This document shows positions 1 through 8,027 of a DNA stretch of 64,000 nucleotides, piece after piece (positions within the stretch are counted from its first letter, which is position 1; every line of letters starts with the position of its first letter). The notes beneath the pieces were generated by a model that had not been told where the DNA came from, ran no database searches, and was given only the letters and a program-made list of their open reading frames with translations. The stretch comes from CAVXYG01 sp963766005 (GTDB taxonomy: Bacteria; Actinomycetota; Actinomycetes; S36-B12; GCA-2699445), in NCBI GenBank assembly GCA_963766005.1, contig CAVXYG010000014.1, positions 62,001 through 126,000 of the forward strand, read 5' to 3'. Position numbers and translations under genes: made by a program.

Positions 1-1
1 T

Positions 2-1225
2 GTTCTGACCGTGGCCGGGATCGGCGCACTGGTCTCGACCTCCTGGATGGGTGCGCTCGCCGTGCAGCACGAGGTCCCCCTGGGCAGCGACCCGACACGG
101 GTCTACTTCGGCACGGACACGCATGCGATGAGCGTCATGGCGGGCGCGGCGCTGGCCGCGGTATGGAATGTGGCGCGCTTCCGCAGCAACGTGCTGCCCG
201 GAGCGCGTCGAGTGCTCCTCGGCGCCGGCGTCGTGGGGCTGGTGCTGTCCGCCCTGCTGATGCTCGGCCTGTCCGAGTACACCGGCTGGCTCTACCGGGG
301 CGGCTTCCTGGTCACCTCGCTGGTGTTCGCGCTGGTCGTGGCCGCCGCGACGCATCCGGCCTCGCCCCTCGGACCGGCGCTGGACAACCCGATCATGCGA
401 TGGGTGGGGCAGCGCTCCTACGGCATCTACCTGTTCCACTGGCCGATCTTCCTCGTGACCCGGCCCGGCCAGGATCTGCCGTGGGACGGGCTGTGGGTCC
501 AGGCGGTGCGCATCGCGCTGGTCCTCGCGGTCGCCGAACTCTCCTACCGCTACGTCGAGGTCCCCGTGCGCCGCGGGACCTTCCCCACCGGGTGGCTCAA
601 CCGCCGTGCCGTCGCGCTCGCGGCCGTCCTCGCGTGCGCGGTGGGCGTCCTGCTCGCGACCGCACCGAACTCCACCCAGGTCGCGGCGCAGCAGGCTCTC
701 GGTTCCACCAGCGACATCGCCGATGTCGTGCCGCCGGCGACCGAGGACGCCACCGACGCACTGGACGCGCAGACCATGGACATCGCCTGGTACGGCGACT
801 CGGTGACGCTGTGGTCGGTGGACGCACTGCGCGCGCAATTCCCCGGCGTGGCCATCGACGCCGGGCTGAACCGGGCGCCGAGCAACATCCTGCACCGGGT
901 GCAGCAGGCCGCACCGCAGGTCGATGTGGTGGTGCTGCACCTGGGCAACGCCGGTCCGGTGTCGGCCTCGACGCTGGCGGAGACGCTCGGCGGGCTCGCA
1001 GCGGTGGAACGCGTCGTGCTCATCAACTCCAACGCGTCCTTCCCGTGGGCCGAGCAGGCCAACGACACCATCGCCTCGGTGGGGTCCGGATTCGACAACG
1101 TCGTGCTCGTGGACTGGGACGCGATCGCCGAGGGGCAATCCGCCTGGTTCGAGGACGGCCTGCACCTGACCGAGGTCGGCAAGGAGGCCTTCGCCGCGGC
1201 GGCGAGGGACGCGATCGAGCAGTAG
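2..1225 (+). CDS. Membrane acyltransferase-3 / SGNH-hydrolase fusion protein, 5' end outside window
   Basis: The frame is open to the window edge, so the N-terminus is missing; numbering here runs from the GTG at 11. The first ~190 residues are hydrophobic helices carrying the OafA/YrhL-type motif RSYGIYLFHWPI. One more helix (about 200-220) leads into a ~180-residue exported domain with SGNH-hydrolase blocks: GDSV near 263, LGNAG near 315 and the Asp-x-x-His block DGLHLT near 385. Known relatives O-acetylate peptidoglycan, teichoic acids or exported glycans, with the membrane part moving the acyl group and the SGNH part transferring it. The glycan substrate cannot be read from the sequence. 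It ends 40 bp before the oxidase gene, which has its own -10 box. Confidence 0.85.
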   Translation, partial: VLTVAGIGALVSTSWMGALAVQHEVPLGSDPTRVYFGTDTHAMSVMAGAALAAVWNVARFRSNVLPGARRVLLGAGVVGLVLSALLMLGLSEYTGWLYRGGFLVTSLVFALVVAAATHPASPLGPALDNPIMRWVGQRSYGIYLFHWPIFLVTRPGQDLPWDGLWVQAVRIALVLAVAELSYRYVEVPVRRGTFPTGWLNRRAVALAAVLACAVGVLLATAPNSTQVAAQQALGSTSDIADVVPPATEDATDALDAQTMDIAWYGDSVTLWSVDALRAQFPGVAIDAGLNRAPSNILHRVQQAAPQVDVVVLHLGNAGPVSASTLAETLGGLAAVERVVLINSNASFPWAEQANDTIASVGSGFDNVVLVDWDAIAEGQSAWFEDGLHLTEVGKEAFAAAARDAIEQ

Positions 1226-1265
1226 CGGGTCTCCGCCCGGCATCCCGGCAGGGCAGGATGTCGCC

Positions 1266-2601
1266 ATGGAGCAGGTCAGCGATTGGACCGGGCGGTTCAC
1301 CGGCGAGGCCGTCGATATCGTGCGACCCAGCGGCGCCGCGGAGGTCGCCGAGGTGCTGCGGCTCGGCTACGCGGTCACTGCGCGCGGCGGGAACACCGGA
1401 CTCGTCGGCGGCGCGGTGCCGGCGTCCGATCGCCCCACCGTCGTGCTCGACACCGCCCGGCTGCGCCGCCTGGACCCGGTCGACGCCGACACCGGCCAGG
1501 TCAGCGTCGGGGCGGGGGTCGCCCTGGCCGAGCTCCAGGCCCACGCTGCCGCCGCCGGGTGGAGCTTCGGCGTGGACCTCGCCGCGCGCGGCACGGCCAC
1601 GATCGGTGGGATGGTGGCCACGAATGCCGGCGGGATCCGGGTCGTCCGCTACGGCATGATGCGGGCCCAGGTCGTGGGCGTCGAGGCGGTCCTGCCGTCC
1701 GGCGAGGTGGTTGCCGACATGTCCGGCCTGGTGAAGAACAACACCGGGTACTCGCTGTCCCACCTGCTCATCGGCTCGGAGGGCACGCTCGGTGTGGTGA
1801 CCGCCGCACGGCTGCGACTGCATCCGCCGGCGCCGGGGACCACCCTGGCCGTGCTGCCGGTGGCGTCGCTGCGGGCAGCGCTCGCCCACGTTGGCGCGGT
1901 GCGGCGCTCCGGTGCCGACCTGATGGCCGCCGAGGTGATCGACGAGGCCAGCCGCCGCCTGGGCGGCGGACTGCCCGGTGTTCCGGCGAGCGCCCTGGTA
2001 CCTGTTCGTCGAAGTCGCCGACGGCGGCAGTGCGGAGGGCCTGTCGGCGCTGGCGGCGGAATCCGACATCGTCGTGGCGACCTCGCCGGCCCAGCAGCGC
2101 CGGCTGTGGGAGGTCCGCGAAGGGATGACCGACGCTTGGGGTCGTGCCGCAACCGAGGCCGGCGCCGTGGTGCAGAAGTTCGACGTCAGCCTGCCCGGGG
2201 AGCGACTCGACGCCTTCGCGGCGCAGGTGCGCGCCATCGTGGGCTCGATCGGGATGTTCGGCCACGTCGCCGACGGCAACCTGCATCTGGAGGTCATCGA
2301 CGCCGACCGCGACTGGGACGACGAAGTGCTGGCCGCGGTGGCCGAGCACGGCGGCAGCATCTCAGCCGAGCACGGCATCGGCCGGGCGAAGCGCGACTAC
2401 CTGCATCTGACTCGTTCGCCGGCCGAGATCGCGGCGATGCTGGCCATCAAGCAGGCCCTGGATCCCGACGGCGTGATGAACCCCGGAGTGCTGTTCGGCG
2501 ACGACGGGGCGATCGCCGCCCGGACCACGCCGCAGAGCTCGAACGCGGCGCGCCCGCGCCAGTCAAACAGGCTGCAGGGCTCCCGCGCTGGCACGATATG
2601 A
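1266..2601 (+). CDS. FAD-binding oxidoreductase, glycolate/D-lactate oxidase (GlcD) type, frameshifted
   Basis: Repaired length is 444 aa. The N-terminal PCMH-type FAD domain shows GGNTGLVGG (41-49) and the GTATIGGMVATNAGG flavin-binding stretch. The C-terminal cap shows GHVADGNLHLEV and AEHGIG, the metal- and substrate-binding signatures of D-2-hydroxyacid dehydrogenases (D-lactate, glycolate, D-2-hydroxyglutarate). The reading frame changes by +1 near 1986; deleting one G of the GG at 1985-1986 restores a continuous protein (VPRAPWYLFVEVA). That points to a sequencing error rather than decay. The start ATG lies 6 nt after CAGGAT (1254-1259), a leaderless arrangement. The physiological 2-hydroxyacid is unknown. 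Confidence 0.8.
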
Positions 2602-2604
2602 GGC

Positions 2605-3429
2605 GTGATCCACCAGTGGCGCCACGACCACGCGCATGGTCCGGCGGTCTTCGCGCACCGCGGCGCCAGCAGCGAGAAGGCCGAGCACACGCTGGCCGCC
2701 TACGAGCGGGCGCTCGAACTGGGTGTCGACGGGCTGGAGTGCGATGTGCGACTCACGGCCGACGGCCATCTGGTCTGCGTCCACGATCGGCGGATCGACC
2801 GCACGAGCACCGGGTCCGGGGTGGTGTCATCCCAGACCCTGGGCCAGTTGCAGCGCCATGATTTCGGTTCCTGGTGGAGCGACCACGATGCCCCCGACCT
2901 CGACCTGGTCCGCGAAACGGTCCTGACGCTGGACCGGCTGCTGGCACTCGTGGTGTCGGCGGAGCGGCCCGTCCGCTTGCTGATCGAGACCAAGCACCCG
3001 ACCCGCTACGGCGGCTTCGTGGAGCGCCGGGTGGTGCAGGAGCTCGAGCGCTTCGGCCTGGCGCGACCGCCGCGCGACGGCAGCTCCTCGGTCGCGCTGA
3101 TGTCCTTCAGCGAGATCGCGGTGCGCCGGATGCGCCAGCACGCGCCCGGGGTCCCGGCGGTGCTGCTCCTGGAGCGGATCCCGATGCGGTCCCGGACCGG
3201 GTTCCTGCCCTATGGCGCCGCCATCGCCGGGCCGTCGGTCGACATCGTGCGCCGGCACCCGGAGTATGTGCGCAAGGTCCACAACTCGGGCCACCAGCTG
3301 TACCTGTGGGTGGTCGACAGGATGGACGACCTGGACCGCAGCGTCGCGCTGGACGTCGACGGCATCATCACCAATCGGCCCCACCAGGCGCTGCAGCATC
3401 TGCGCAGCATCGGCGTGCGGCCCGCCTGA
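2605..3429 (+). CDS. Glycerophosphodiester phosphodiesterase
   Basis: 274 aa GDPD-family TIM-barrel enzyme that hydrolyses glycerophosphodiesters to glycerol-3-phosphate and an alcohol. Visible signatures are FAHRGAS (catalytic His18, Arg19), LECDVRLT (metal ligands Glu45 and Asp47) and His60 in VCVHD, with YLWVVD and DGIITNRP near the C-terminus. No signal peptide is seen, so it is probably cytoplasmic. The GTG start at 2605 lies 3 nt after the oxidase stop. A CACGAT hexamer (2592-2597) sits 7 nt upstream of it, so the gene may have its own leaderless promoter inside the end of the preceding gene. Confidence 0.9.
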   Translation: MIHQWRHDHAHGPAVFAHRGASSEKAEHTLAAYERALELGVDGLECDVRLTADGHLVCVHDRRIDRTSTGSGVVSSQTLGQLQRHDFGSWWSDHDAPDLDLVRETVLTLDRLLALVVSAERPVRLLIETKHPTRYGGFVERRVVQELERFGLARPPRDGSSSVALMSFSEIAVRRMRQHAPGVPAVLLLERIPMRSRTGFLPYGAAIAGPSVDIVRRHPEYVRKVHNSGHQLYLWVVDRMDDLDRSVALDVDGIITNRPHQALQHLRSIGVRPA

Positions 3430-3535
3430 TCCTCCCTGCGGCACTGCCGCGATCCGTCCGCTCCTGCTCCCGGCATCGCCGCGCGCCATCCGCATCCGGC
3501 AGGGATCATCGCACCGCCGCCGCGCACCCGGGCCG

Positions 3536-3541
3536 TAGGGT
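3536..3541 (+). promoter_or_regulatory. -10 box TAGGGT of a leaderless promoter
   Basis: TAGGGT is followed by 6 nt and then the ATG of the DUF5926 gene, with no ribosome-binding site between them. This is the typical spacing of actinobacterial leaderless genes. Confidence 0.6.
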
Positions 3542-3547
3542 GGGCGC

Positions 3548-4501
3548 ATGGCGAAGAAGAAGACCCCGCGAAGCAAGGCTGCCGTGGTCGATGCGGCGGA
3601 CCTGCCGGTCGTCGGACCCCGCGAGCCCTGCCCCTGCGGCTCGGGGAAGAAGTACAAGACGTGCCACGGCAGACAGGCGGCGCAGGCCAGCCGGCGCCTG
3701 GTCGCCCGTCCGTTCGCAGGCCTGCCGGGGGAGTGCGACTGGATCGCCATGCTGGAGATGCTGCCGGCCGCCACGGCGCCGCTGGCGCTCACCGGGGAGC
3801 ATGCCGATGCCGAGGTCACCGTCGCCACGGTCCTGCCCGGTGCTGCCCCCGCCCTGGTCCGGGCAACCGGCGAGGTGCTGCTGGGCCTGCAGTCGCCGGG
3901 CGGTTCCGGCGACGCCTCGCGCGACATCGCCGAGACCTTGCTGCGGGCGCTGGCGGCCGGTCCGGGATCGCAGATCTCGGCGACCGGACTGCCGGGGCCA
4001 GGTCCGCGGTTGCAGGACCTCGTCGACCCCGGGGCGCCCTTCGAGGTGACGCTGCACCCCGGGTTCGACTTCTGGATCGGCGGCGAGGAGCTCGCCCCCG
4101 AACTGCAGGCCGCGATGGAGCGGGCCAACGCCGGCGTCGTGCCGACGGTGCGCCTGGACAACCTCGAGGCCGCCTACTGGGTCCGGATGGGCGCCAAGGA
4201 GCACCTGCGCTGGGTGCTGCCGTTCGACGAGGACCCGCTGCTCAACGGTTTCGCGCGGCTCCATGCGGCCGGCGCCGACACGCTCGGCCCGGATACCCGC
4301 TTCATCGGCTCCTTCCGTGCGCACGGCGTGCTGGTGCCGGTCTGGGACCTGGCGCCCGGCACCGAGGCCGAGGAGGTCCAGGAGCCGGCGGCCGCCTATC
4401 TGGAGCGGCTGCAGGAGGCGATGGCGTCGGATGAGCCGCTCACCTCGCAGGAGCGTCACGCCCGCGCGGGACTGCAGAATCGACAGATCACGCTGCGTTA
4501 G
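3548..4501 (+). CDS. DUF5926 family protein with N-terminal SEC-C zinc motif
   Basis: 317 aa. A Lys-rich start (MAKKKTPRSK) is followed by the SEC-C motif PCPCGSGKKYKTCHG at about 27-41, whose Cys/Cys/Cys/His residues bind zinc as at the C-terminus of SecA. The remaining ~270 residues match the actinobacterial DUF5926 pattern (FDFWIGG, LRWVLPFDEDPLLNGFARLHA). The function is not known; a nucleic-acid or ribosome-associated role is only a guess from the basic N-terminus and zinc knuckle. The start is fixed by TAGGGT 6 nt upstream. It stands alone between the GDPD gene and DUF4446. Confidence 0.8.
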   Translation: MAKKKTPRSKAAVVDAADLPVVGPREPCPCGSGKKYKTCHGRQAAQASRRLVARPFAGLPGECDWIAMLEMLPAATAPLALTGEHADAEVTVATVLPGAAPALVRATGEVLLGLQSPGGSGDASRDIAETLLRALAAGPGSQISATGLPGPGPRLQDLVDPGAPFEVTLHPGFDFWIGGEELAPELQAAMERANAGVVPTVRLDNLEAAYWVRMGAKEHLRWVLPFDEDPLLNGFARLHAAGADTLGPDTRFIGSFRAHGVLVPVWDLAPGTEAEEVQEPAAAYLERLQEAMASDEPLTSQERHARAGLQNRQITLR

Positions 4502-4705
4502 TTCGCAACCCCTCCGGCGGCCTATCGCTGACGCTGTGCGACGCTGCAAGGTCTACTCCAAGACACGCGGGAATGCGACTTGCGCGTCATCGCGGAACGT
4601 CGTAGTTTGAGCGCGTCCGAGTGCTGCTGTATCCCCCGTCGGTAGCACTCGGACCCATTTCTGCCCCTGGTGTGCCAGGCGCCGAGTGCGGCGAGGCCCC
4701 ACAGT

Positions 4706-4711
4706 TACCCT
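4706..4711 (+). promoter_or_regulatory. -10 box TACCCT of a leaderless promoter
   Basis: TACCCT lies 6 nt before the ATG of the DUF4446 gene, with no Shine-Dalgarno sequence between. It probably drives the DUF4446-pheA pair. Confidence 0.6.
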
Positions 4712-4717
4712 GGCCCT

Positions 4718-5146
4718 ATGGCCCAATGGCTGCTCCTTTTGGTCTCCCTGCTTGCCCTGGCTTCGGGCGGCTTCGCGCTGCTGCGAGCCAACCGCGTCGA
4801 CGCGGCAATGCGCCGGGCGGTGGCCGCGCTGCCAGCCCCTGCCCAGGAGGCGGCGCAGATCGCGCAGGCACCGGCCACCGTGACGCTGCCCGACGCCCAG
4901 GGTCCGCTGTGCCGGGTGGGCGTGGTGCGCTTCGACGCCTTCGCCGACATCGGCGGCAAGTTGTCCAGCAGCGCGGCGCTGCTCGACGACCACGGCAACG
5001 GACTGGTCATCACGACCATGAACGGCCGCGAGAGCACCCGCAACTACCTCAAGGAAGTCCGCCGCGGGGTTGGCGTGGCAGCCCTGTCGCCGGAGGAGCA
5101 CGAAGCGGTGGACAAAGCGAAGGGCACGACGAAGTGGGTCTCATGA
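4718..5146 (+). CDS. DUF4446 family membrane-anchored protein
   Basis: 142 aa. One N-terminal transmembrane helix (residues 1-22, very Leu/Ala-rich) is followed by an Ala-rich linker that looks helical, then the conserved DUF4446 core VGVVRFDAFADIGGKLSSSAALLDDHGNGLVIT. That block also occurs in Firmicute and Actinobacterial homologues next to chromosome-maintenance genes. The function is not established. The stop overlaps the pheA start (ATGA), so the two are co-transcribed. The start follows from the leaderless -10 at 4706. Confidence 0.8.
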   Translation: MAQWLLLLVSLLALASGGFALLRANRVDAAMRRAVAALPAPAQEAAQIAQAPATVTLPDAQGPLCRVGVVRFDAFADIGGKLSSSAALLDDHGNGLVITTMNGRESTRNYLKEVRRGVGVAALSPEEHEAVDKAKGTTKWVS

Positions 5147-6083
5147 ACGAGCAGCCGCGGTACGCCTTCCTCGGGCCGGCCGGGACCTTCTCGGAGGCCG
5201 CGGTGCTGGCAATGCCGCGCTCGGCGGATGCCCTCCTGGTCCCGGAGCCGACGGTGACCTCGGCGTTGGACGGCGTGCGCTCCGGCAGGTACGACGCAGC
5301 ACTGGTGCCGATCGAGAACTCGGTGGAGGGCTCGGTCTCGGCGACGCTGGATGAGTTGGGATTCGGCGATCCGCTGGTCATCACCGACGAGATCGCGCTG
5401 CCCGTGCGCTTCGCCCTGCTCGCGCGACCCGGCCGGCAGCTCGGCGCGGTGCAATCGGTGGCGACGCACCCCCATGCCGAGGCGCAGTGCCGCGGTTGGC
5501 TGGCAGCCAACCTGCCCGGTGTCCGTGCCGATTCCCGCCTCCTCCACTGCGGCGGCCGCCGCGGCCCTGCTGGAGCATCCGGCGCCCTACGACGCAGCCA
5601 TCGCACAGGCGCTGGCTGCCCAGCGCTACGGGTTGGCCATCCTCGCGGACAACATCGCCGACAACGAGGACGCCTCGACCCGCTTCGTGCTGGTGTCAGC
5701 GGCCCGGCGAGCTGCCGCCTCGCACCGGCGCGGACAAGACCACGCTCATGCTGTTCATGCGTGCCGACCACTCCGGCGCGCTGCTGGAGATCCTCACCGA
5801 GTTCGCGGTGCGGGGCATCAACCTGACGCGCATCGAATCCCGGCCCACGAAGCGGATCCTGGGCGACTACTACTTCTCCATCGACCTGGAGGGCCACGTG
5901 CAGGATGCCCGGGTGGGTGAGGCCCTCATGGGCCTGCGCCGGGTGTGCGGGCAGATCCGGTTCCTCGGTTCCTACCCGCGTCACGACGGCCACGCGCCCC
6001 ACCTGCGCGCGGGCGTCTCGGACGAGGACTATGGCGACGCGCGGGAGTGGCTGTCGCAGATCCGCGACGGCGACACCGTCTGA
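5143..6083 (+). CDS. pheA: Prephenate dehydratase (chorismate pathway to phenylalanine), two frameshifts
   Basis: Converts prephenate to phenylpyruvate, the last dedicated step before phenylalanine. Repaired length is 312 aa. The catalytic part runs YAFLGPAGTFSEAA, PIENSVEGSV, ASSTAAAAA to the TRF motif in NEDASTRFVLV; the ACT domain then carries the ESRP phenylalanine-binding motif. The coding sequence passes through all three frames: one extra base near 5528 (GCC to GC repairs it) and one near 5702 (GGCCC to GCCC). Both are +1 changes in short G/C runs, so I read this as an intact gene with sequence errors. The start overlaps the DUF4446 stop. Confidence 0.85.
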
Positions 6084-6144
6084 GCCCGGCCCGCCCCGCC
6101 TGCCCCGCGCCTACGCGCGCGGCGCCCGACCCCGCGCGCTGCCC

Positions 6145-6249
6145 CGCGCCAACGCGCGCGCCGACGCCCGCCTGCGCCCGCGCCAACGCGCGCGCCGACG
6201 TTGATCGCTGCGAATTCCCGCCCCAGAGCCAGAATTCGTCGCGATCAAC
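6145..6249. repeat. Composite intergenic repeat element, copy 1: GC-rich direct repeats plus imperfect palindrome
   Basis: Positions 6200-6249 form an imperfect palindrome. The outer arms GTTGATCGC/GCGATCAAC pair perfectly over 9 bp; a 2-nt interior mismatch follows, then CGAATTC/GAATTCG (7 bp) and a 14-nt loop. Immediately 5' are two direct copies of CGCGCCAACGCGCGCGCCGACG-like 22-mers (6145-6166 and 6179-6200, period 34). A second copy of the palindrome lies in opposite orientation at 40143-40192. It sits between the convergent pheA and NlpC/P60 genes, so it may also act as a terminator. Confidence 0.7.
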
Positions 6250-6391
6250 GCAGCCACTCCGGCCACCCAGGACCGACCGATACGGGCGAGCACGGTCCCG
6301 TGGGCCAGCTACGACAGGCAGGGCTGAAGCCGGCCACCGGCCCGGTCGGCGCTCGGGTGGTGCGACAACGGGGCCGGTGCGCAGCTGCCGG

Positions 6392-7654
6392 TCAGAAGCG
6401 GCCGAAGCCGGTGAAGGTGCGGGCGTACCAGCCGGAGTGAATGCTGCTGACCTCGACGCCGCGCCGGGGATTGGCGGCGTGCACCATCTTGCCGTTGCCG
6501 ATGTAGACGCCCACGTGCTGGGCGCCGTTGAGGAAGAACACGAGATCGCCGGGACGCGGGTTGGCGACCTTCGCCGACGCGGAGTACTGACTCGCCGCCG
6601 TGCGCGGAATGGACTTGCCGGCCGCACGGTAGGCGTAGCTCGTCAGGCCGGAGCAGTCGAAGATGCTCGGGCCGTTGCCGCCGAGGCGGTACCGGTCGCC
6701 CACCTGGGCCAGCGCGGTGCCAACGATGCCGCCGGCATTGGCGACCGGGGCGGCATCCACGACCGCTGACGCGCCGCGGACCGGTGCGCTGGTCGATGCA
6801 CCGGACGAGCTCGACGAGGACGAGGTTGCCCGCTCGCTGGCCGCTTGGGCTGCGGCGGCTGCCTGCGCTGCACGGCGCTGCCGATCGGCTGCGGAGACCG
6901 CCGCAACCTCGTTGGAGACGGCACCGAGGGAATCCGCCTGGTCCGGGACGGTGATCCGGTAGGTGCCGGTGGGGAGGTCGCGGAAGGCGAAGGCGCCGTC
7001 CGGGGTGCTTGTGCCGTGGCTGCTGACGCCCTGCCAGCCGCCGTCGCCCTTGCGCTCCAGCGTGAACTGGTAGGCGCCGCCGGCCGCCGGGTTGGGGCTG
7101 ACATCGACCGTGGTCCGGCCGTTGGCCGAGTCGTGGGACAGCGCTGCGGTCAACTGGCGGGGCTGGTGCGCGAAGGGCGAGCCGACGAACTCGGCCATGC
7201 CGAACTGGGCCGGAATGACCACCCGGTAGCTGCCGGCGGGCACGGCCGCCACGGTCGCGACATCGGTGGTCCCGCTCGTTGTGCCGCGCGCCGCCTCGAC
7301 CCAGGCATCGCCATCCTGGCGTTGCAGCACGAAGGCCAGGTCGCGCTCCGCGAGGTCTGGGGCTGCATCGATGAGTACGTCCCGCAAGGCGTAGCCCCGC
7401 GATGTCGCAGCGGCACCGATGTCGGGGATGGTGAGCTGGGTCAGCGCCGGCACGACGACACCGGTCGTCACCGCCAGCGGCGCCGCTGCCGGGGCCTCCA
7501 GGCTCGGCAGCGAGGCGATCGCCTCGGCGATGACGGACCGCTCGATAGGTGACGCGGCAGTTTCCGTCGCGACGGCGGTTTGGTTGATGAGGAAGCCCAG
7601 GGCCAGCGATCCGGCTAGGGCAGCGCCGCCGTAACGGGCACTCGTGCGAGACAA
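6392..7654 (-). CDS. Secreted NlpC/P60 peptidoglycan endopeptidase
   Basis: 420 aa from a TTG start preceded by AAGGAG at 5-nt spacing; a longer upstream frame exists but has no signal or RBS. An N-terminal signal peptide (basic start, AALAGSLALGFLINQTAVA) is followed by two ~80-residue beta-rich segments ending PAGSYRVVIP and PTGTYRITVP, then an Ala-rich helix, a Ser linker, and the NlpC/P60 domain from about 315. The catalytic residues are Cys334 (FDCSGLTSYAY) and His380 (AQHVGVYIG), with a further His in KMVHA. This class cleaves D-Glu-mDAP peptide links in the wall. The long 5' leader (see 7655-8027) suggests regulation. Confidence 0.88.
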   Translation of the reverse strand: MSRTSARYGGAALAGSLALGFLINQTAVATETAASPIERSVIAEAIASLPSLEAPAAAPLAVTTGVVVPALTQLTIPDIGAAATSRGYALRDVLIDAAPDLAERDLAFVLQRQDGDAWVEAARGTTSGTTDVATVAAVPAGSYRVVIPAQFGMAEFVGSPFAHQPRQLTAALSHDSANGRTTVDVSPNPAAGGAYQFTLERKGDGGWQGVSSHGTSTPDGAFAFRDLPTGTYRITVPDQADSLGAVSNEVAAVSAADRQRRAAQAAAAAQAASERATSSSSSSSGASTSAPVRGASAVVDAAPVANAGGIVGTALAQVGDRYRLGGNGPSIFDCSGLTSYAYRAAGKSIPRTAASQYSASAKVANPRPGDLVFFLNGAQHVGVYIGNGKMVHAANPRRGVEVSSIHSGWYARTFTGFGRF

Positions 7655-7889
7655 GCGCACTCCTTGATCGGGTTTCCCGCACCGTCGTCCACGGCCGGGC
7701 GTGCCCCGGTGAGATCCCCCCGAGGCTGGCAGCCGCCGCACGCGAGGGCTGCCAGTGCCCGCCGCCGAGACGTGCCGGCGCCGCGCATGCACTGACAGTA
7801 GGGAGACTGTGTCGCATCGCGCTACCAGCATTCCGCAGTGCGGACGTTTGTGCGATGGAAACGAGAAGCAATGCGATGTAGTCAAGGAA

Positions 7890-7902
7890 TTACTTGAAGT
7901 AA
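7890..7902. promoter_or_regulatory. 13-bp perfect palindrome TTACTTGAAGTAA
   Basis: An AT-rich symmetric site in otherwise GC-rich intergenic DNA, upstream of the minus-strand NlpC/P60 gene. Its symmetry and composition fit a dimeric regulator's operator. No regulator is assigned. Confidence 0.35.
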
Positions 7903-7957
7903 CAAGTACGCGTGACGAGGACCTGCTGGGCCGCCGTCGCGGCGGTCATCCGGGCAC

Positions 7958-7975
7958 GTGTGTCCCGGGACACAC
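7958..7975. promoter_or_regulatory. 18-bp perfect palindrome GTGTGTCCCGGGACACAC
   Basis: Perfectly symmetric with no loop, lying ~50 bp after the stop of the minus-strand HAD gene and upstream of the NlpC/P60 gene. No T-run follows, so an operator is more likely than a terminator. Confidence 0.4.
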
Positions 7976-8027
7976 AGGTGACGTCCATCCGATTATCGAA
8001 CGACTCTGGGATGCAGATGTGATCTGT

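Larger units (their letters stand above)
7655..8027. other. 373-bp gene-free region: leader of the NlpC/P60 gene with hairpin and palindromes
   Basis: No convincing ORF is seen. The region contains a hairpin with 9-bp perfect arms CTGGCAGCC/GGCTGCCAG (7726-7755) in the minus-strand leader of the hydrolase gene, a dyad ACAGT/ACTGT around 7795-7810, and two perfect palindromes at 7890-7902 and 7958-7975 listed separately. I looked for a c-di-AMP (ydaO) riboswitch core because such leaders often precede NlpC/P60 genes, but could not match its conserved blocks. Confidence 0.5.

Noticed and set aside
7655..7860. Possible ydaO/yuaA c-di-AMP riboswitch before the NlpC/P60 gene
   Set aside because: Such leaders often precede this gene class, but I could not find the conserved GGGGUGAA and CCGAACCCG...CAGC blocks; only an ordinary hairpin is present.
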